Part shown: piece by piece, positions 1 to 13,400 of the stretch
How positions within the stretch are numbered: position 1 is the stretch's first letter
Layout of the letters: each line of letters opens with the position of its first letter
NCBI RefSeq assembly: GCF_037975245.1
Contig: NC_092576.1
Span: 24,324,111-24,388,110, forward strand
Direction of reading: 5' to 3'
Source of the DNA: Apostichopus japonicus
Lineage: Eukaryota > Echinodermata > Holothuroidea > Aspidochirotida > Stichopodidae
DNA length: 64,000 nucleotides
Translations under genes and position numbers: made by a program
The notes under the pieces: generated by a model
The model's database searches: none
Seen by the model: the letters and a program-made list of their open reading frames with translations, nothing else
Told to the model about the DNA's origin: nothing

Positions 1-205
1 AGATAAAGCTTCGGATGTTAAGTTAGGTTTAGTTTGGTTTGGTTTAGTTTGGTTTGGTTTAGATTGGTTTGGTTTGGTTTAGATTGCTTTGCTTTGCTTT
101 GCTTTGGTTTGGTTTGGTTTGGTTTACTTTACTTTACTTTAGTTTACTTTAGTTTATTCTAGTCTAGTCTAGTCTAGTCTTGTCTAGTCTAGTTTAGTTT
201 AAGTC
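1..205. repeat. Pentanucleotide microsatellite (TTTGG/TTTAG-like)
   Basis: Runs of GGTTT, AGTTT, GCTTT, ACTTT and AGTCT change gradually along the tract. It is a pentamer repeat, not a hexameter TTAGGG telomere. Confidence 0.8.
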
Positions 206-3200
206 TTACCGCTGAACCAAGCCTTTTCATACGACATTTATTTTGTTTGTGCTTTATACAGTCACATCAATATGCACGGTAGAATAAGGATCATTGGCAA
301 GTATCCCCTTAGAGCATGCAAACATTTATTATTTATCAAATAATGGTACTGGGAAACTTCCCTTTTGACGAGCTATTTCCATCCTCAAGTGAGTGTTGCT
401 AAACAACTCAAAACTGGCTACTCACAGAAAGGAATATAAAACAAGAGTGTGTACACACCCAAGCAGTTCTCATTTTACGTAAACCTATGTTTCCTTTCAT
501 TTTACTTCAGGAAATATATTTTGAGTGTGGTGAAGGTGAACAGCCGATTTATCAACGAGACATTGAGGTCACTGGATAGTCAGGAACCTATTTAATAGTG
601 GTTAACAGCGCCACCATACATGGTTAAACGTTGATGCCAGCAAACAATCTCGCCACCCATTGATTTTAGAAGATATGTTATAACGTACTTTTCTGCACGA
701 CAACAGCAGAGTATCAAGAGACAAGATCTTAAAAGTTAAATATTAAACGCCATCAGTATTGCTCGCAATAAGTTGGTCACCCATGGGCAAATCTGAACAA
801 GCAGTTAACTGCTACCGTCAACTTGTAATGCCCGACCACTTGGTTGCTTCTTTCTCTAATGTAATCCTCTTTTCGATGCCTAGAACATTTAGGCTTTGCT
901 GTAAACTTTTATGAATGTTAGTACGTCAACAGTTGGCACCAAAACAACAATAATCTTTAAATAATATAGATATTAACGGTGATAGACCCAGTGTGTAGAT
1001 GCAACCGTTGCAGGAAAATACGGCGCATTGCGATGGCTATTACGTTTGGATGGTATAGGCAATTGTGTTTCCTTCTTTTCAGAGTTCCGTTTGAATGAAT
1101 TCAAATTCTGAAGGATGAGCGTTTCTCAAAGTCAACTATTGACCAAAGAACGTTTCGTAGTAGTATTTTTTTTCAATATGAGATATCAGGCTACCGCTTA
1201 AATAGGGCGTACATGAAGAGTAAATAGTTCATTCTTCTACTAAACAGGTAATGTAAGTAGTATAATTCGTTATATATAACGGACATTCTGAAAGGGGTTT
1301 TCTCGTGACAGACAATGTGAACTTCTATTGAAGAGAATACTATTCCACACTGAGTTGAAAACCCATCTTAATGTATTGCCCCTAACTCGAGATATGTTTG
1401 AGGGTATGTGACCATTTTCGACTGGATAAACCCTCAACTACTCCAGGAAGTTGGATCCCAGTAGGGGGTCTGTGATGTCATCTAGGCAAATGCCCTTTGG
1501 AAGCTTTACTTGAGCTATTATAATCATCTTGTTGATTTATCCTTGAAACCTGTTCATTTGGAATGTTTGCAAAGCTGTCAAAGTTCTCTGTACTTAAAAT
1601 TTCATCAAAATGCATCTTTTTGGTTTTGAATAAATGATTGAGATATTATAAAGAAAAAAGTCATATTCAGCTGCAGGGCCCTGATGATATCATCCATTCT
1701 GCTGTTGCCAGATGAATTTACAAAAAATCACTAAATTTACAAACTTAATATATTCACAATACACAATGCAACGAGGATGTGGTTTTCACAGTTAGATTCA
1801 GAAAATTGTCAACATTTGTTTTTTGCAATCAACTTTAGCCACCAGACTTTTCTTTTAATCATGTTGAACAAATTGTCATTCTGATCGTATCTAAATAAAG
1901 GTTATAAAATACTTTATATTTTATCTAGTCTCCCTGTCAAATTGTCGGTGTTCACTGATACAGTAACTGCCCTCGGTCACCTTCAATGAATGGTGCAACA
2001 TTTCACGAACAGAGCATAAATGAAATGCAAACTCCTCAATTTTTTTAAGAGATGGAATTGGAGATAACTACCCCCCCCCCCCATACAGTTTAAAATGAAC
2101 AGACAAGGACCCGATTAACATCCCTCCCGGTGTTCGCACAACGTGTTAAATTGTTTGTGAGTGTCGGTTACCTTAAGCTAGTGGCGCTATGCTGAAACTG
2201 GTATTATGTAGGCATATCATCATTGCTTTGGCAGCTGGAAAATTCATGAATGTACAAGCCCACCCCCCCCCCCTCTCCCCCGCTCTCGACAGCGCCACAC
2301 GTGTAGACCTACATGAGATGCCAACGCCATGTGCCACGTGGTCACCCTTGCGTAAGTTTCGTAGGTAAATCAGCGAATGGGTCAAACTGTGGATAGCAGG
2401 TAGTACAGCGAGTCAGTAAATACAGTTATCCCATTGGTTTAATAACATATCAATACATCACCGGGGGCGCAGTGCTAAAATTATACCAGTGGCGTCTAGG
2501 TAGACTAGGAAATGTGCGTTAGTGTTGCAGGAGACAGGTAAGAGAGGAGTGAAGTAAATATAAAGTAATATGGTAGATATGGCAGATGATGTAATACTAT
2601 CTCACAGAGAACATATTTCACATTGTTAATTCAAAAATTTCAAGTAATTGTCCCTAATTCGAAGTTTATATTTAGTTTAACTTATTTTAACTGGTGACAT
2701 TTTCCCTTTAGTCAAGGAAGTTGATCTCGTAATGGATGGTTAACGTGGTCAATGGTTTCATAATGGCAGTGATTCTTCAAAAGCTGTTAATCATATTTAT
2801 CCTCGAGATTTCGGTTTATTTTCCTCAGTGGATAAATTATTTAAATATTACAAAAAAATGCCAAAATTTTTCATCTAAGTTATAATGACATCATTCACTT
2901 CGCTGCTGCCGGATGTATTGACAAACTTTCACAAATTGTGAAGAATTCACATCTCTGCCACATGCTCAAATGCAATGAGAATGTTGACATAAAGTTGCTA
3001 ATCATTTCCAGCAATTTTGATTCAGCAACCAACCTCGGCCACCGGTATATCAAGGACATGTGGCACCAGGTTGACAGTGATTGGAAGCTGGGAAGCAAAA
3101 CGATGTCTAATCGCTGTGGTATGAGGAAAACGTATAAAACACCTTTCTTCCTCCTACTCTCCATGTCCCCAAATAGACATTTGTTTACCTTTCTTGATGT

Positions 3201-5073
3201 TTACAGTAGTAACCTCAATAACAGCAAACATAACATGGGTAAAACCCACAATTTTCTGTTATGAAAGGCTTCAAAATGGTAAAGCACATGGGAACAATGA
3301 CATATTTGCTATTTATCACACACAAACAAATAGTTTTTGCAACTTTTCCATAAAATTGAGATTCAGCTTATCTCACTTGCTTTTCACACCTGCTTGATTT
3401 TGCCACGCTACATATTAAACTCAACGATTTTCAAGACCTTGGAAAGAGTTTTCCCTTTCCCCTACTTTTCCAGAATTCCCATGTTTTCCCGACTGTGTGG
3501 GAACCTTGTGTATTTCATAAAGATAAAAGTAACCATAAGTTCTCATGGGTAAACCGATCTCCCCTCAACCCCCCCCCCCCACCACCACCACTTGGTTTTA
3601 CACACTCTGCAGCCTTATCCCCCTCTCTTCCATAGGAGATACAACTGCCCTGTACCACTTTTCACAATGACATCTGCATGTGGATTTGTCACTACCTCCC
3701 TCTGGTTTCCCCTCACCTAAGCCTCGCCCCCACCCCACCCCCCCCCCCCACAACCAAGACTTCCATTTGAAAAGGCATTGGTAGTCATCAGGTCTTCCAG
3801 AAGTCAGAGTCATATATAATGTTTGAAGGTACTTGTCATTTAACCACTCAGTATGGTATCATCAGATTGAATGAAAGTCGATTGAACGAAAGTCAACACA
3901 AAAGGAAGCTTAAAGAGACAAGCGCTGGTGATTACTACCAATAAAATACATTCATTATTCAACAATCAAATGAAGTATAGAAAGTGGTGAAATACAGAAT
4001 TAATCTAATAGATAATGTCGAATGTTTTAATAACATTCTGCAATCTGACACTTTGTATCAGTGCATTTGTTGAAAACCGTTGTCTTAAATCAAATGAAAT
4101 ACAACTCAAGACTATGTTTCACATACTCAACTATTCAGTCAATGTATTGCTCATAAAGCAAGTTTTTAAAAAAATGGATTTATATTTACACATCACATTT
4201 GTGGCAGTACCATCATACATGCTACTACTATCAAAACACACACAATACTGAATGAATCAATAGTCACTAACAAGAGATAAACAGTTCCAATCCTATATTT
4301 CATCCATAAACCACTCTGCAAAATAAATGCATTTTTACCTGTCAGCAGTTGTGAAAGTACAGGGGTGGATCTAGGCTGGTAGGTAAACAGAAACTCAAAA
4401 GTAATTAATAGCACAACCATGCATTATGACCTAGTTAAAGTCATAGTCCAAATATGACTCAGAATGCACCAGTTGATATAAAAACTTTCATATCTTTAGG
4501 AAGTGGAAAGAATCCCAGAAATAGGAGTTGACTTCAACAACTCTTCTCTATAAAGTCCAGTATTTTGCTCCTGAATTATAACTCTAGATGGTTAAGAAAT
4601 GACATGAACCAGTTTGCTTAGAAGGATCTCTTAACAGCTTGTTTTCGGTGTCGGATTGTCCAGTGACCTATATACACCCTAACACTTTAAATTGCACTTT
4701 GGGATTGCTTGTCAAATATTTTTTGGGAGTAATTCAATAAAACATCAACAGCCATCATACACAAAATTACATTAACACCTAATAATAGTTGGAACTGGTA
4801 TTTATGCTTCCCACATCTGTATCACATACATTTAATATTTTGCAAGTAGTCAACAGTCACATATGAACACTCCACAGGATAACAACAACAATGTGCCAGA
4901 TGCTTCATATTCCTTATAAATGGTGATTAACATTTAAAAGTTATATCAGATTGCTTACAGCACAATGACTGACAACTCATATTTGTTGACAATTGTATTC
5001 AAGGTTAAAGTAATTAACTTTCTCCTGCATTTCTTAGAGTAAAATTCTGTCTTCCAACTTAACCACATTTTTT
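206..5073. other. Intergenic region downstream of the HJURP-like gene
   Basis: No ORF with recognisable features and no consistent splice pattern was found. It contains short C-runs (2070, 2263, 3569, 3740) and members of a diverged repeat family near 1465-1830 and 2690-3040. Confidence 0.5.
1465..1830. repeat. Diverged interspersed repeat (copies near 2880 and 13528)
   Basis: CTGTGATGTCATCTAGGCAAA at the start and AATTTCATCAAAATG further on recur near 13528-13680. The CATCATTCACTTCGCTGCTGCC-type stretch recurs at 2886-3040. The copies are diverged and the borders are approximate. Confidence 0.4.
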
Positions 5074-5079
5074 TTTATT
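5074..5079 (-). promoter_or_regulatory. Candidate polyadenylation signal of the HJURP-like gene
   Basis: AATAAA on the minus strand (tttatt on plus) lies 35 nt after the TAG stop. The implied 3' UTR would be very short, so a more distal site is also possible. Confidence 0.3.
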
Positions 5080-5113
5080 CACTCTTTTTCTTCGTTAAAA
5101 TAAAACATGCAAA

Positions 5114-7491
5114 CTACTTTCCTGGCGAATGGCAGCACCTTAAGCAGAATATTTTTGTGCAGTTTGATTGGTTATGAGGTACTCCAACTGACTTTCTGTT
5201 CACAGCCCCACCATCTCTGTCTCCATGATTATTACTCTTTGGTTGCATCTGCTTTCGTCTTACCAATGTCTCATCTTCTACTTCTTCAACTCTACTATGC
5301 TCCTGCTTTGTTCTCCTTGTTTTCCTTTTAGCTGTAGGCAGAACACTATCATTATGATTGTCAATACCTTGTGGCAATACCCTTTCTCTTAACCGTATCG
5401 CTGAATTGTCTTTCCGCACCTGAGTCACGCATGAGTGAAGCCTGAGCTTGAAGCCTGAATCACTTGTTAACATTCTGGGACTACCATGAAGAGTATTGGC
5501 CACATCAAGTGGGCTTGCAATCATGGTCGAATTGTGTTGTGGAGTGAACGTCTTTGGCAAAGTTTCAGCATCATGAAATTCAAAAGGATCTGCAAATAAC
5601 GATTGTTCATCTGTTACAGAAGCTAAATGAGTTAGTTTGATTTCACACTTCCCAGCTCTTTTAATGTTCTTCGTATTTAGAAGCTTTGTTTGGTCCAAAG
5701 GTGAGCCCAAGCACGACTCCCATGGTTGATGCTCTCTTCTAGTTGGAGTTGATCTTCTGTTTCTGTCTTTTCTTTCTTTTCTTTTAGACTGTTGGAGTGT
5801 CTCTCTGCTTTCCTGTCTTTCTGACTTTAGGCAATCATGACCTTTTGTCCTCCTGCAATTACTTCCATGTACTACGTAGGTCATGTTTAGATCTCTTTTC
5901 CTCATCCTCCTTTCTTGTCTCTCTGTCAGTCTTGATTTAAGTCTTTTTCCTTCTACATCTCTTAAATGATCTGTTTGATTATGGATGGATCTCTCTCTCA
6001 ATCTGCTATACTCATCACTGGCCATCATAGAGCTTGCCTCCTCTTCATCCTCCTCATCACTGCTACCACTGGTTACCAAAGAGATTCCCTCCTCCTCCTG
6101 ATCCTTGTATCTTGTCTCCTCCTCTTTCTCTTCCTCTTCCTCTTTCTCTCCCTCCTCATAAGTTGCCTCTCCCTCTTCATCACTGCTATCACTGGTCACC
6201 AAAGTGCTTCCCTCCTCCTGATTCTTGTATCTTGCCTCCATCTTTTTCTCTTCCTCCTCATAAGTTGCTTCTCCTTCTTCGTCACTACTACCACTGGTCA
6301 CCAAAGAGCTTCCCTCCTCTTTCTGATCCTTGCATCTTACCTCCTCCTCTGCCTCATGAGTTGCTTCTCCCTCTTCATCACTGCTACCACTGGTTACTAA
6401 AAAGCCTACCTCCTCCTTCTGATCCTTGTATCTTGCTGCTTCTTTTTGATCATTGGTCCTATGGGTCAACAGAGAGCTTCCCTCTTCATCCTTATACTCT
6501 CCTGATTCCTCATCACCACTTCTTCTTCCAGAATATATTTTATCAGCATTTCTTTGATGTGGCTCCTTTACGATAAATGTATTCCCTGCTAATGGATATC
6601 CCTCTACTTTTGGCTGTTGCTTGGACTTGTATAAATCTCTTGGGGTGCCAAGACGGTAACTCCTTGTGGGTGTCCGAATGTTGTAGCTGCTGCTTCCTTT
6701 GCTATCCTTTTTAAAATATCTTCTTGGAGTACCTCTGTGTGGGGGAGTGACTGGATCATTAGGAATCCTTACCGGATCATTCCATGAGGGGCTGACAATG
6801 CATAGTTGGGACTTCCATGATTCAATTAACATCCTGGAGGATGGAGATTCTGGGAGTGTTGTTGGTATTACATAGGTATTTCTCATTGGACTCTCCATCT
6901 CCCCTACATCAACAGGAAGAGATCTTGGTGACAAACCAAACCTGCTACTTGGAGAAGAATGAATCTTAGTATTACCACTCCTGGGTGACAAACTAACTCC
7001 AACACGGCTGGACTTACTTGGTGAACCCTCATCACCCCCAAAAGGTTTCCTCTTTCTCTTGCCAAGGAAACACGTCCTGACTCTCATCATTTGATCTGAC
7101 TCAGATTCAATTCTGGATTGATCATCTGATCGCATTTCTTTATGGAATACCTCATCAGTAGTAATCTTGTCATTTTCATGGTCATCCACAGGGTTATCTT
7201 TAAAGGACCGATCATGGAATCTGTGCAGATTGCCTCCAGGACAATACTGATTGTCAAATTCTTCCTCTTCTGTTTGAGATTGTCCTTTCTTGACATAAAC
7301 AGCAGATTGAGAAGCATTTAACGACATTGAACTAATTTCGTCTTGTGTCTTCTCATTGCTTTCCTCTTCCACAACTTTCTTACTGCCGGTGTCTATCTCA
7401 GTTACGTCTTCCGACAAGTTCCTGACTGATACAGAACCACTGGCTATTGACAATGTGTCATCTGATGAATCTATAACTTCATTCTCTTGTT
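5114..7491 (-). CDS. HJURP: HJURP-like exon 6, long terminal exon
   Basis: A 2,378-nt exon with acceptor TTTTCAG and stop TAG at 5116-5114. It encodes about 790 residues: an acidic Ser-rich start (EVIDSSDDTLSIASG), SP/TP-rich middle, four near-identical acidic repeats around LVTSGSSDEEGEATYEE, and a basic Arg/Lys-rich C-terminal third (for example RLTERQERRMRKRD). No catalytic motif is visible. Confidence 0.85.
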
Positions 7492-10400
7492 CTGAAAAGA
7501 TGAAGATTTCTAGTTTCAATCATTTACATTGGTCAAGCAGTCATGTGTTATGTAGCACTGCTTCATTATGAATTCTTTCTATACATCCAAGTACTTGTAT
7601 ACCTATTTTACAAAAGATTTTGTGAATTCCTGAACTGGCAGAATTAGTCCTTTCTTTAAGGAATGGGAGGGGGCAGAAGAGCAGTTATTGACAGAATCCC
7701 TTGTAGTATATTCTTCTTGCTATTGTCCTCACTTAAAACTCAGTCACACTGTCCATTGAATTCTCTCACACTCACTGACTATTGTCTCGCAAATTAACAC
7801 TTCACTTACACTGCATGTTGTCCTCACTCACAGGTCTGTTCTACACTCACTGCCCATTGTCCTCACAAATTAACACTTCACATTCACTGCCTGTTGTACT
7901 CACTCACAGGTCAGTATTCCACACTCACTGACTATTGTCCTCACAAACTAACACTTCACATTCACTGCCTGTTGTCCTCACTCATATGTCAGTATTCCAC
8001 ACTCACTGCCCATTGTCCTCACAAATTAACACTTCACATTCACTGCCTGTTGTCCTCACTCACATGTCAGTATTTCACACTCACTGCCCATTGTCCTCAC
8101 AAATTAACACCTCACATTCACTGCCTGTTGTCCTCACTCACATATCAGTATTCCACTCTCACTGCCCATTGTCCTCACAAATTAACACTCCACATTCACT
8201 GCCTGTTGTCCTCCTTCACAGGCCAGTATTTCACACTCACTGACTATTGATCTCACAAATAAACGCTTCACATTCACTGCCTGTTATCATCACTCACATA
8301 TCAGTATTCCACACTCACTGCCTATTGTCCTCACAAATTAACACTTCACATTCACTGCCTGTTTTCCTCCCTCACAGGTCAGTATTCCACACTCACTACC
8401 TATTGTCCTCACAAATTAACACTTCACATTCACTGCCTGTTTTCCTCACTCACATGTCAGTATTCCACACTCACTGCCCATTGTCCTCACAAATTAACAC
8501 TTCACATTCACTGCCTGCTGTCCTCACTCACATGTCAGTAATTCACACTCACTGCCCATTGTCCTCACAATTGACTATTGTCCCCACAAATTAACACTTC
8601 ACATCCACATTCACTGCATGTTGTCCTAACTCACAGGTCGGTATTCCACACTCACTGACTATTGTCCTCACAAATCAACACTTCACATTCACTGCCTGTT
8701 TTCCTCACTCACAGGTCAGTATTCCACACTCACTACCCATTGTCCTCACAAATTAACACTTCACATTCACTGCCTGTTGTCTTCACTCACATGTCAGTAT
8801 TCCACTCACTGCCCATTGTTGTCACAATTGACTATTGTCCTCACAAATTAACACTTCACATTCACATTCACTGCATGTTGTCCTCACTCACAGGTCAGTA
8901 TTCCACACTCACTGACTATTGTCCTCACAAATTAACACTTCACATTCACTGCCTGTTGTCCTCCCTCACAGGTCAGTATTCCTCACTCACTGACTATTGT
9001 CCTCACAAATTAACACTTCACATTCACTGCCTGTTGTCCTCCCTCACAGGCCAGTATTTCACACTCACTGACTATTGATTTCACAAATAAACGCTCCACA
9101 TTCACTGCCTGTTATCATCACTCACATATCAGTATTCCACACTCACTGCCTATTGTCCTCACAAATTAACACTTCACATTCACTGCCTGTTTTCCTCCCT
9201 CACAGGTCAGTGTTCCACACTCACTACCTATTGTCCTCACAAATTAACACTTCACATTCACTGCCTGTTGTCCTCACTCACATGTCAGTATTCCACACTC
9301 ACTGCCCATTGTCCTCACAAATTAACACTTCACATTCACTGCCTGCTGTCCTCACTCACATGTCAGTAATTCACACTCACTGCCCATTGTCCTCACAATT
9401 GACTATTGTCCCCACAAATTAACACTTCACATCCACATTCACTGCATGTTGTCCTAACTCACAGGTCGGTATTCCACACACACTGACTATTGTCCCCACA
9501 AATCAACACTTCACATTCACTGCCTGTTTTCCTTACTCACAGGTCAGTATTCCACACTCACTACCCATTGTCCTCACAAATTAACACTTCACATTCACTG
9601 CCTGTTGTCTTCACTCACATGTCAGTATTCCACACTCACTGCCCATTGTCGTCACAATTGACTATTGTCCTCACAAATTAACACTTCACATTCACATTCA
9701 CTGCATGTTGTCCTCACTCACAGGTCAGTATTCCACACTCACTGACTATTGTCCTCACAAATTAACACTTCACATTCACTGCCTGTTGTCATCCCTCACA
9801 GGTCAGTATTCCTCACTCACTGACTATTGTCCTCACAAATTAACACTTCACATTTACTGCCTGTTGTCCTCACACACAGGTCAGTATTCCACACTCACTG
9901 ACTACTGTCCTCTCTTAGAGGGTACTTATTCGTTGTACTCACTGTCACCATAACAGAGCTGAAAATTTCATGTCACCATTATTCATCACCTAGAACTTGA
10001 CATTGCATAGTCTTTGCAAGTGATGTGAACTCAACTTAGAAGTCAATCTTGAATACTCACTATATAATAGGGACTGTTAGTAATCTCTTTGTTACATTTC
10101 ACAAATGCATATCAACATTTATCTTTGAGGAAAGCCCAAAAGCCAGAACTAACCTTCTCCTTGCTCCTCCTCCTTCTCCTCCTCAATGGTTGAATTAATA
10201 TCCTCCCATTCCTCATCTTCAAGCTGGTTTGTAAGCAATGTTTCCTATGTGAAAATACATAAAAAAAAGTCACTATCAGAAGAGAAACACAAAATATGAT
10301 CAATTGATATCATACAACAGGCTTCCATACTACATTTGAATTGTTATTGATATATCATACAACAGGCTTCCATACTACTTGTAATTGTTATTGATATATC

Positions 10401-13400
10401 ATACAACAGGCTTCCATACTACTTGGAATTGTTAATAATATATCACACAACAGGCTTCCATACTACTTGGAATTGTTATTGATATATCATACAACAGGCT
10501 TCCATACTACTTGGAATTGTTAATGATATATCATAAAACAGGCTTCCATGCTTTTGGAATTGTTAATGTTATATCATACAACAGGCTTCCATATTACAGT
10601 ACTTGGAATTGTAAATGATATTTCATACAACAGGCTTCTATACTACTTGGAATTGTTAATGATTATCATACAACAGGCTTCCATGCTACTTGGAAATGTT
10701 AATGATATATCATAAAACAGGCTTCCATGCTTTTGGAATTGTTAATGTTATATCATACAACAGGCTTCCATATTACAGTACTTGGAATTGTAAATGATAT
10801 TTCATACAACAGGCTTCCATGCTACTTGGAAATGTTAATAATATATCACACAACAGGCTTCCATACTACTTGGAATTGTTAATGATGTATCATACAACAG
10901 GCTTCCATACTACTTGTAATTGTTAATGATGTATCATACAACAGGCTTCCATACTACTTGGAATTGTTAATGATATATCATACAACAGGCTTCCATACTA
11001 CTTGGAATTGTTAATGATACAGTATCATACAACAGGCTTCCATACTACTTGGAATTGTTAATGATATATCATACAACATTCTTTATACTACTTAGAATTG
11101 TTAATGATTATACAACAGGCTTCCATACTACTTGGAATTGTTAATAATATATCACACAATAGGCTTCCATACTACTTGGAATTGTTAATGTTATATCATA
11201 CAACAGACTTCCATGCTACTTGTAATTGTTAAATTGTTAAAGGTCTAGGGACAACTAGCCTGACTTGCCCCATTTTCAGTCCATTTATTTTGCTGATAAT
11301 TTCATTCAAAATCTGTTGACATTTTAAAAAAAAGCTTTGTTCACTTCCAAGATATACACATTTGAAGTTTTGATATATCTGGAAAACTCATTGACTATAC
11401 TGTTTGTACAAACTATTACGTGGAGTGAACTAAGAAAAGACTTGTCATATGGTCAATCAATGATGCAAATTGCAGCTATTTTCATTATTTCTAATGCCCA
11501 TTTGAGCGATTAGGACAATGTTGTTCATAGGCATCCGTAGACCTTTAATAATACTGACACTAAAATGGGAATGACACAACATACACATTTGGAAGATTGG
11601 CAAGAATCTCATTAAGATGACTGTCACAAGGTTCTTACTGTGGCCTTTATTAGAAATTCGGATTCCCTTTGTATTTTTCTCTTTAAAGATCTATGCAGCT
11701 TTAAATTAAACACGTTAACAACAGCAAAAGCCAATTGACCATTGGCAAATAGTATGATTAGATATTTAACAAAGTATATATACAGTAATGGAATACAGAA
11801 TAATTCAAAGTTGTGAAAGACTTGATTTCAGGTAGCATCTAAATCCTCATCTCTACCTACGTTACTGTCAACTCTCTCATACAAATGTCCGTTATAGACT
11901 TGACTTTAGCATCATCTCACAAAGCAGTCCTACTGTACATCGTCATTTGTACATAATCGAAAGGGAAGGGTGCGATAACTCCCTGGCAATTACAGAGCGC
12001 AGATCAATATTTTGCAGACTTGTACAGTATGTGTACTGTAGTTTGGATTGCAACAAGTGGGTAGAAGGTAGTAGGAGGGTGAAAGTGGAGGGAGTACTGT
12101 AGGATGGTGGAAGTAGCTTTGAGGTACTGTAGCAGGAGGTAAAAGTGGGTAGGAGGGTGAAAGTGGGTAGGAGAGTGAAAGTGGGTAGGAGGGTGATAGT
12201 GGGTAGGAGGGTGATAGTGGGTAGGAGGGTGAAATTGTACAGGAGAGTGAAAGTGGGTAGGGGTGTAAGTGGGTAGGAGTAGGAGGGTGAAAGTGGGTAG
12301 GAAGGAGTAGGGGGGTGAAAGTGGGTAGATGGGAGACAAAAGGGGTGGAATGAGGAAGTATGAGGCTCAAAGTGGGTGGAATATGGAGCAGAGTAAAAAT
12401 GGCTGGAAGGAGTAGGAGGGTACAAGTAGGTAGGAGAGGGTTGGTGGATAAAAGTGGGTACTAGGGAGTAGGGGCATGAAGGTCCAAGGCAGTAGGTGGG
12501 TGGGTGATAGTGGGTGGAGGGTGTAGGAGGGTAAAAATTGGTGAAGGGTAAATAGTAGAGTGAATGTGGCTTGGAGGGTAAACTTAGGCACAAGACGGTA
12601 GGAGGGTGAAAGTGGGTGGAGGGAGTAGGAGGGCTAAAAGTAGGTAGAGGGAGGAGCAGAGTGAAGGTGGCTGGAGGATCGTAAGAGTAGGTATGTGGGA
12701 GTAGGAGGAAGTTGGTGGAGAGAGAAGGTGGGTGAAAGTGGGTGGAGACTGGAGAGAATACCAGGTTGAAAGTGAGTAGGAAGAAGTACAGGCTGGTGGG
12801 TGAAAGTGGGTAGCAGAGAGTCGGAGTGTGAAAGAGGGATTACGTGGGTGAAAATGGTTAGAAATGCATGGTATAAGATGTTCACTTACCTCTTCAATAA
12901 CTCCTTCCAGGAAAGAATCAAGAGCAGTGGCTGATAAGACACTCTTGGGTATGATATCACTCTTCTTTAAATCAACTGGAAAGAAGAAGAACATGGTTTT
13001 GTAATGGACCTTCGGAGCTACTGTAGCAGACTGGGATGTCAGTGAAACGATTCCCTCGTCCATATTTAACTAGTTTTGAAGAAATGGGAGACCATTTTGT
13101 CATCGAAAATGTATCTAAAAGCATTTTTGGAGGTCAGGTACTGTAGACAGTGATCATTCTCCAGAGAACGTGACCATGCTTTATCAGGAATGGCAACCGG
13201 ATATCGGCATTGGCTGCCCAGATGCCCAGTTTGTATGCCACCTGGTATAAATGTGTGCTGTACAGTACAGTAGTTAACATGAGAGATTATGGTCTTATAA
13301 TGGTCTGGAGGACAGCATAACTGAATGATTAAAGCTTCGACCCTCTGCCACATTACCTTAGCATTGCTCTACTTGACATCTCAAAGTATCCTGCCTAGAA

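Noticed and set aside
1..205. Possible telomeric or subtelomeric repeat
   Set aside because: Units are TTTGG/TTTAG pentamers and no TTAGGG is present.
5966..6576. Plus-strand frames of 144 and 180 residues, hydrophobic and Pro-rich
   Set aside because: Antisense shadow of the acidic repeat region of the HJURP-like terminal exon.
7894..9953. Several open frames of 60-140 residues rich in HSLPV/THMSV or CLLSSLT
   Set aside because: They are translations of the 78-bp minisatellite, whose length is a multiple of 3, so frames stay open without selection.
11943..13063. Pro/Ser/Tyr-rich antisense frames resembling an extensin or mucin
   Set aside because: They are the reverse complement of the 18-bp G-rich array; only 12890-12975 is a real exon.
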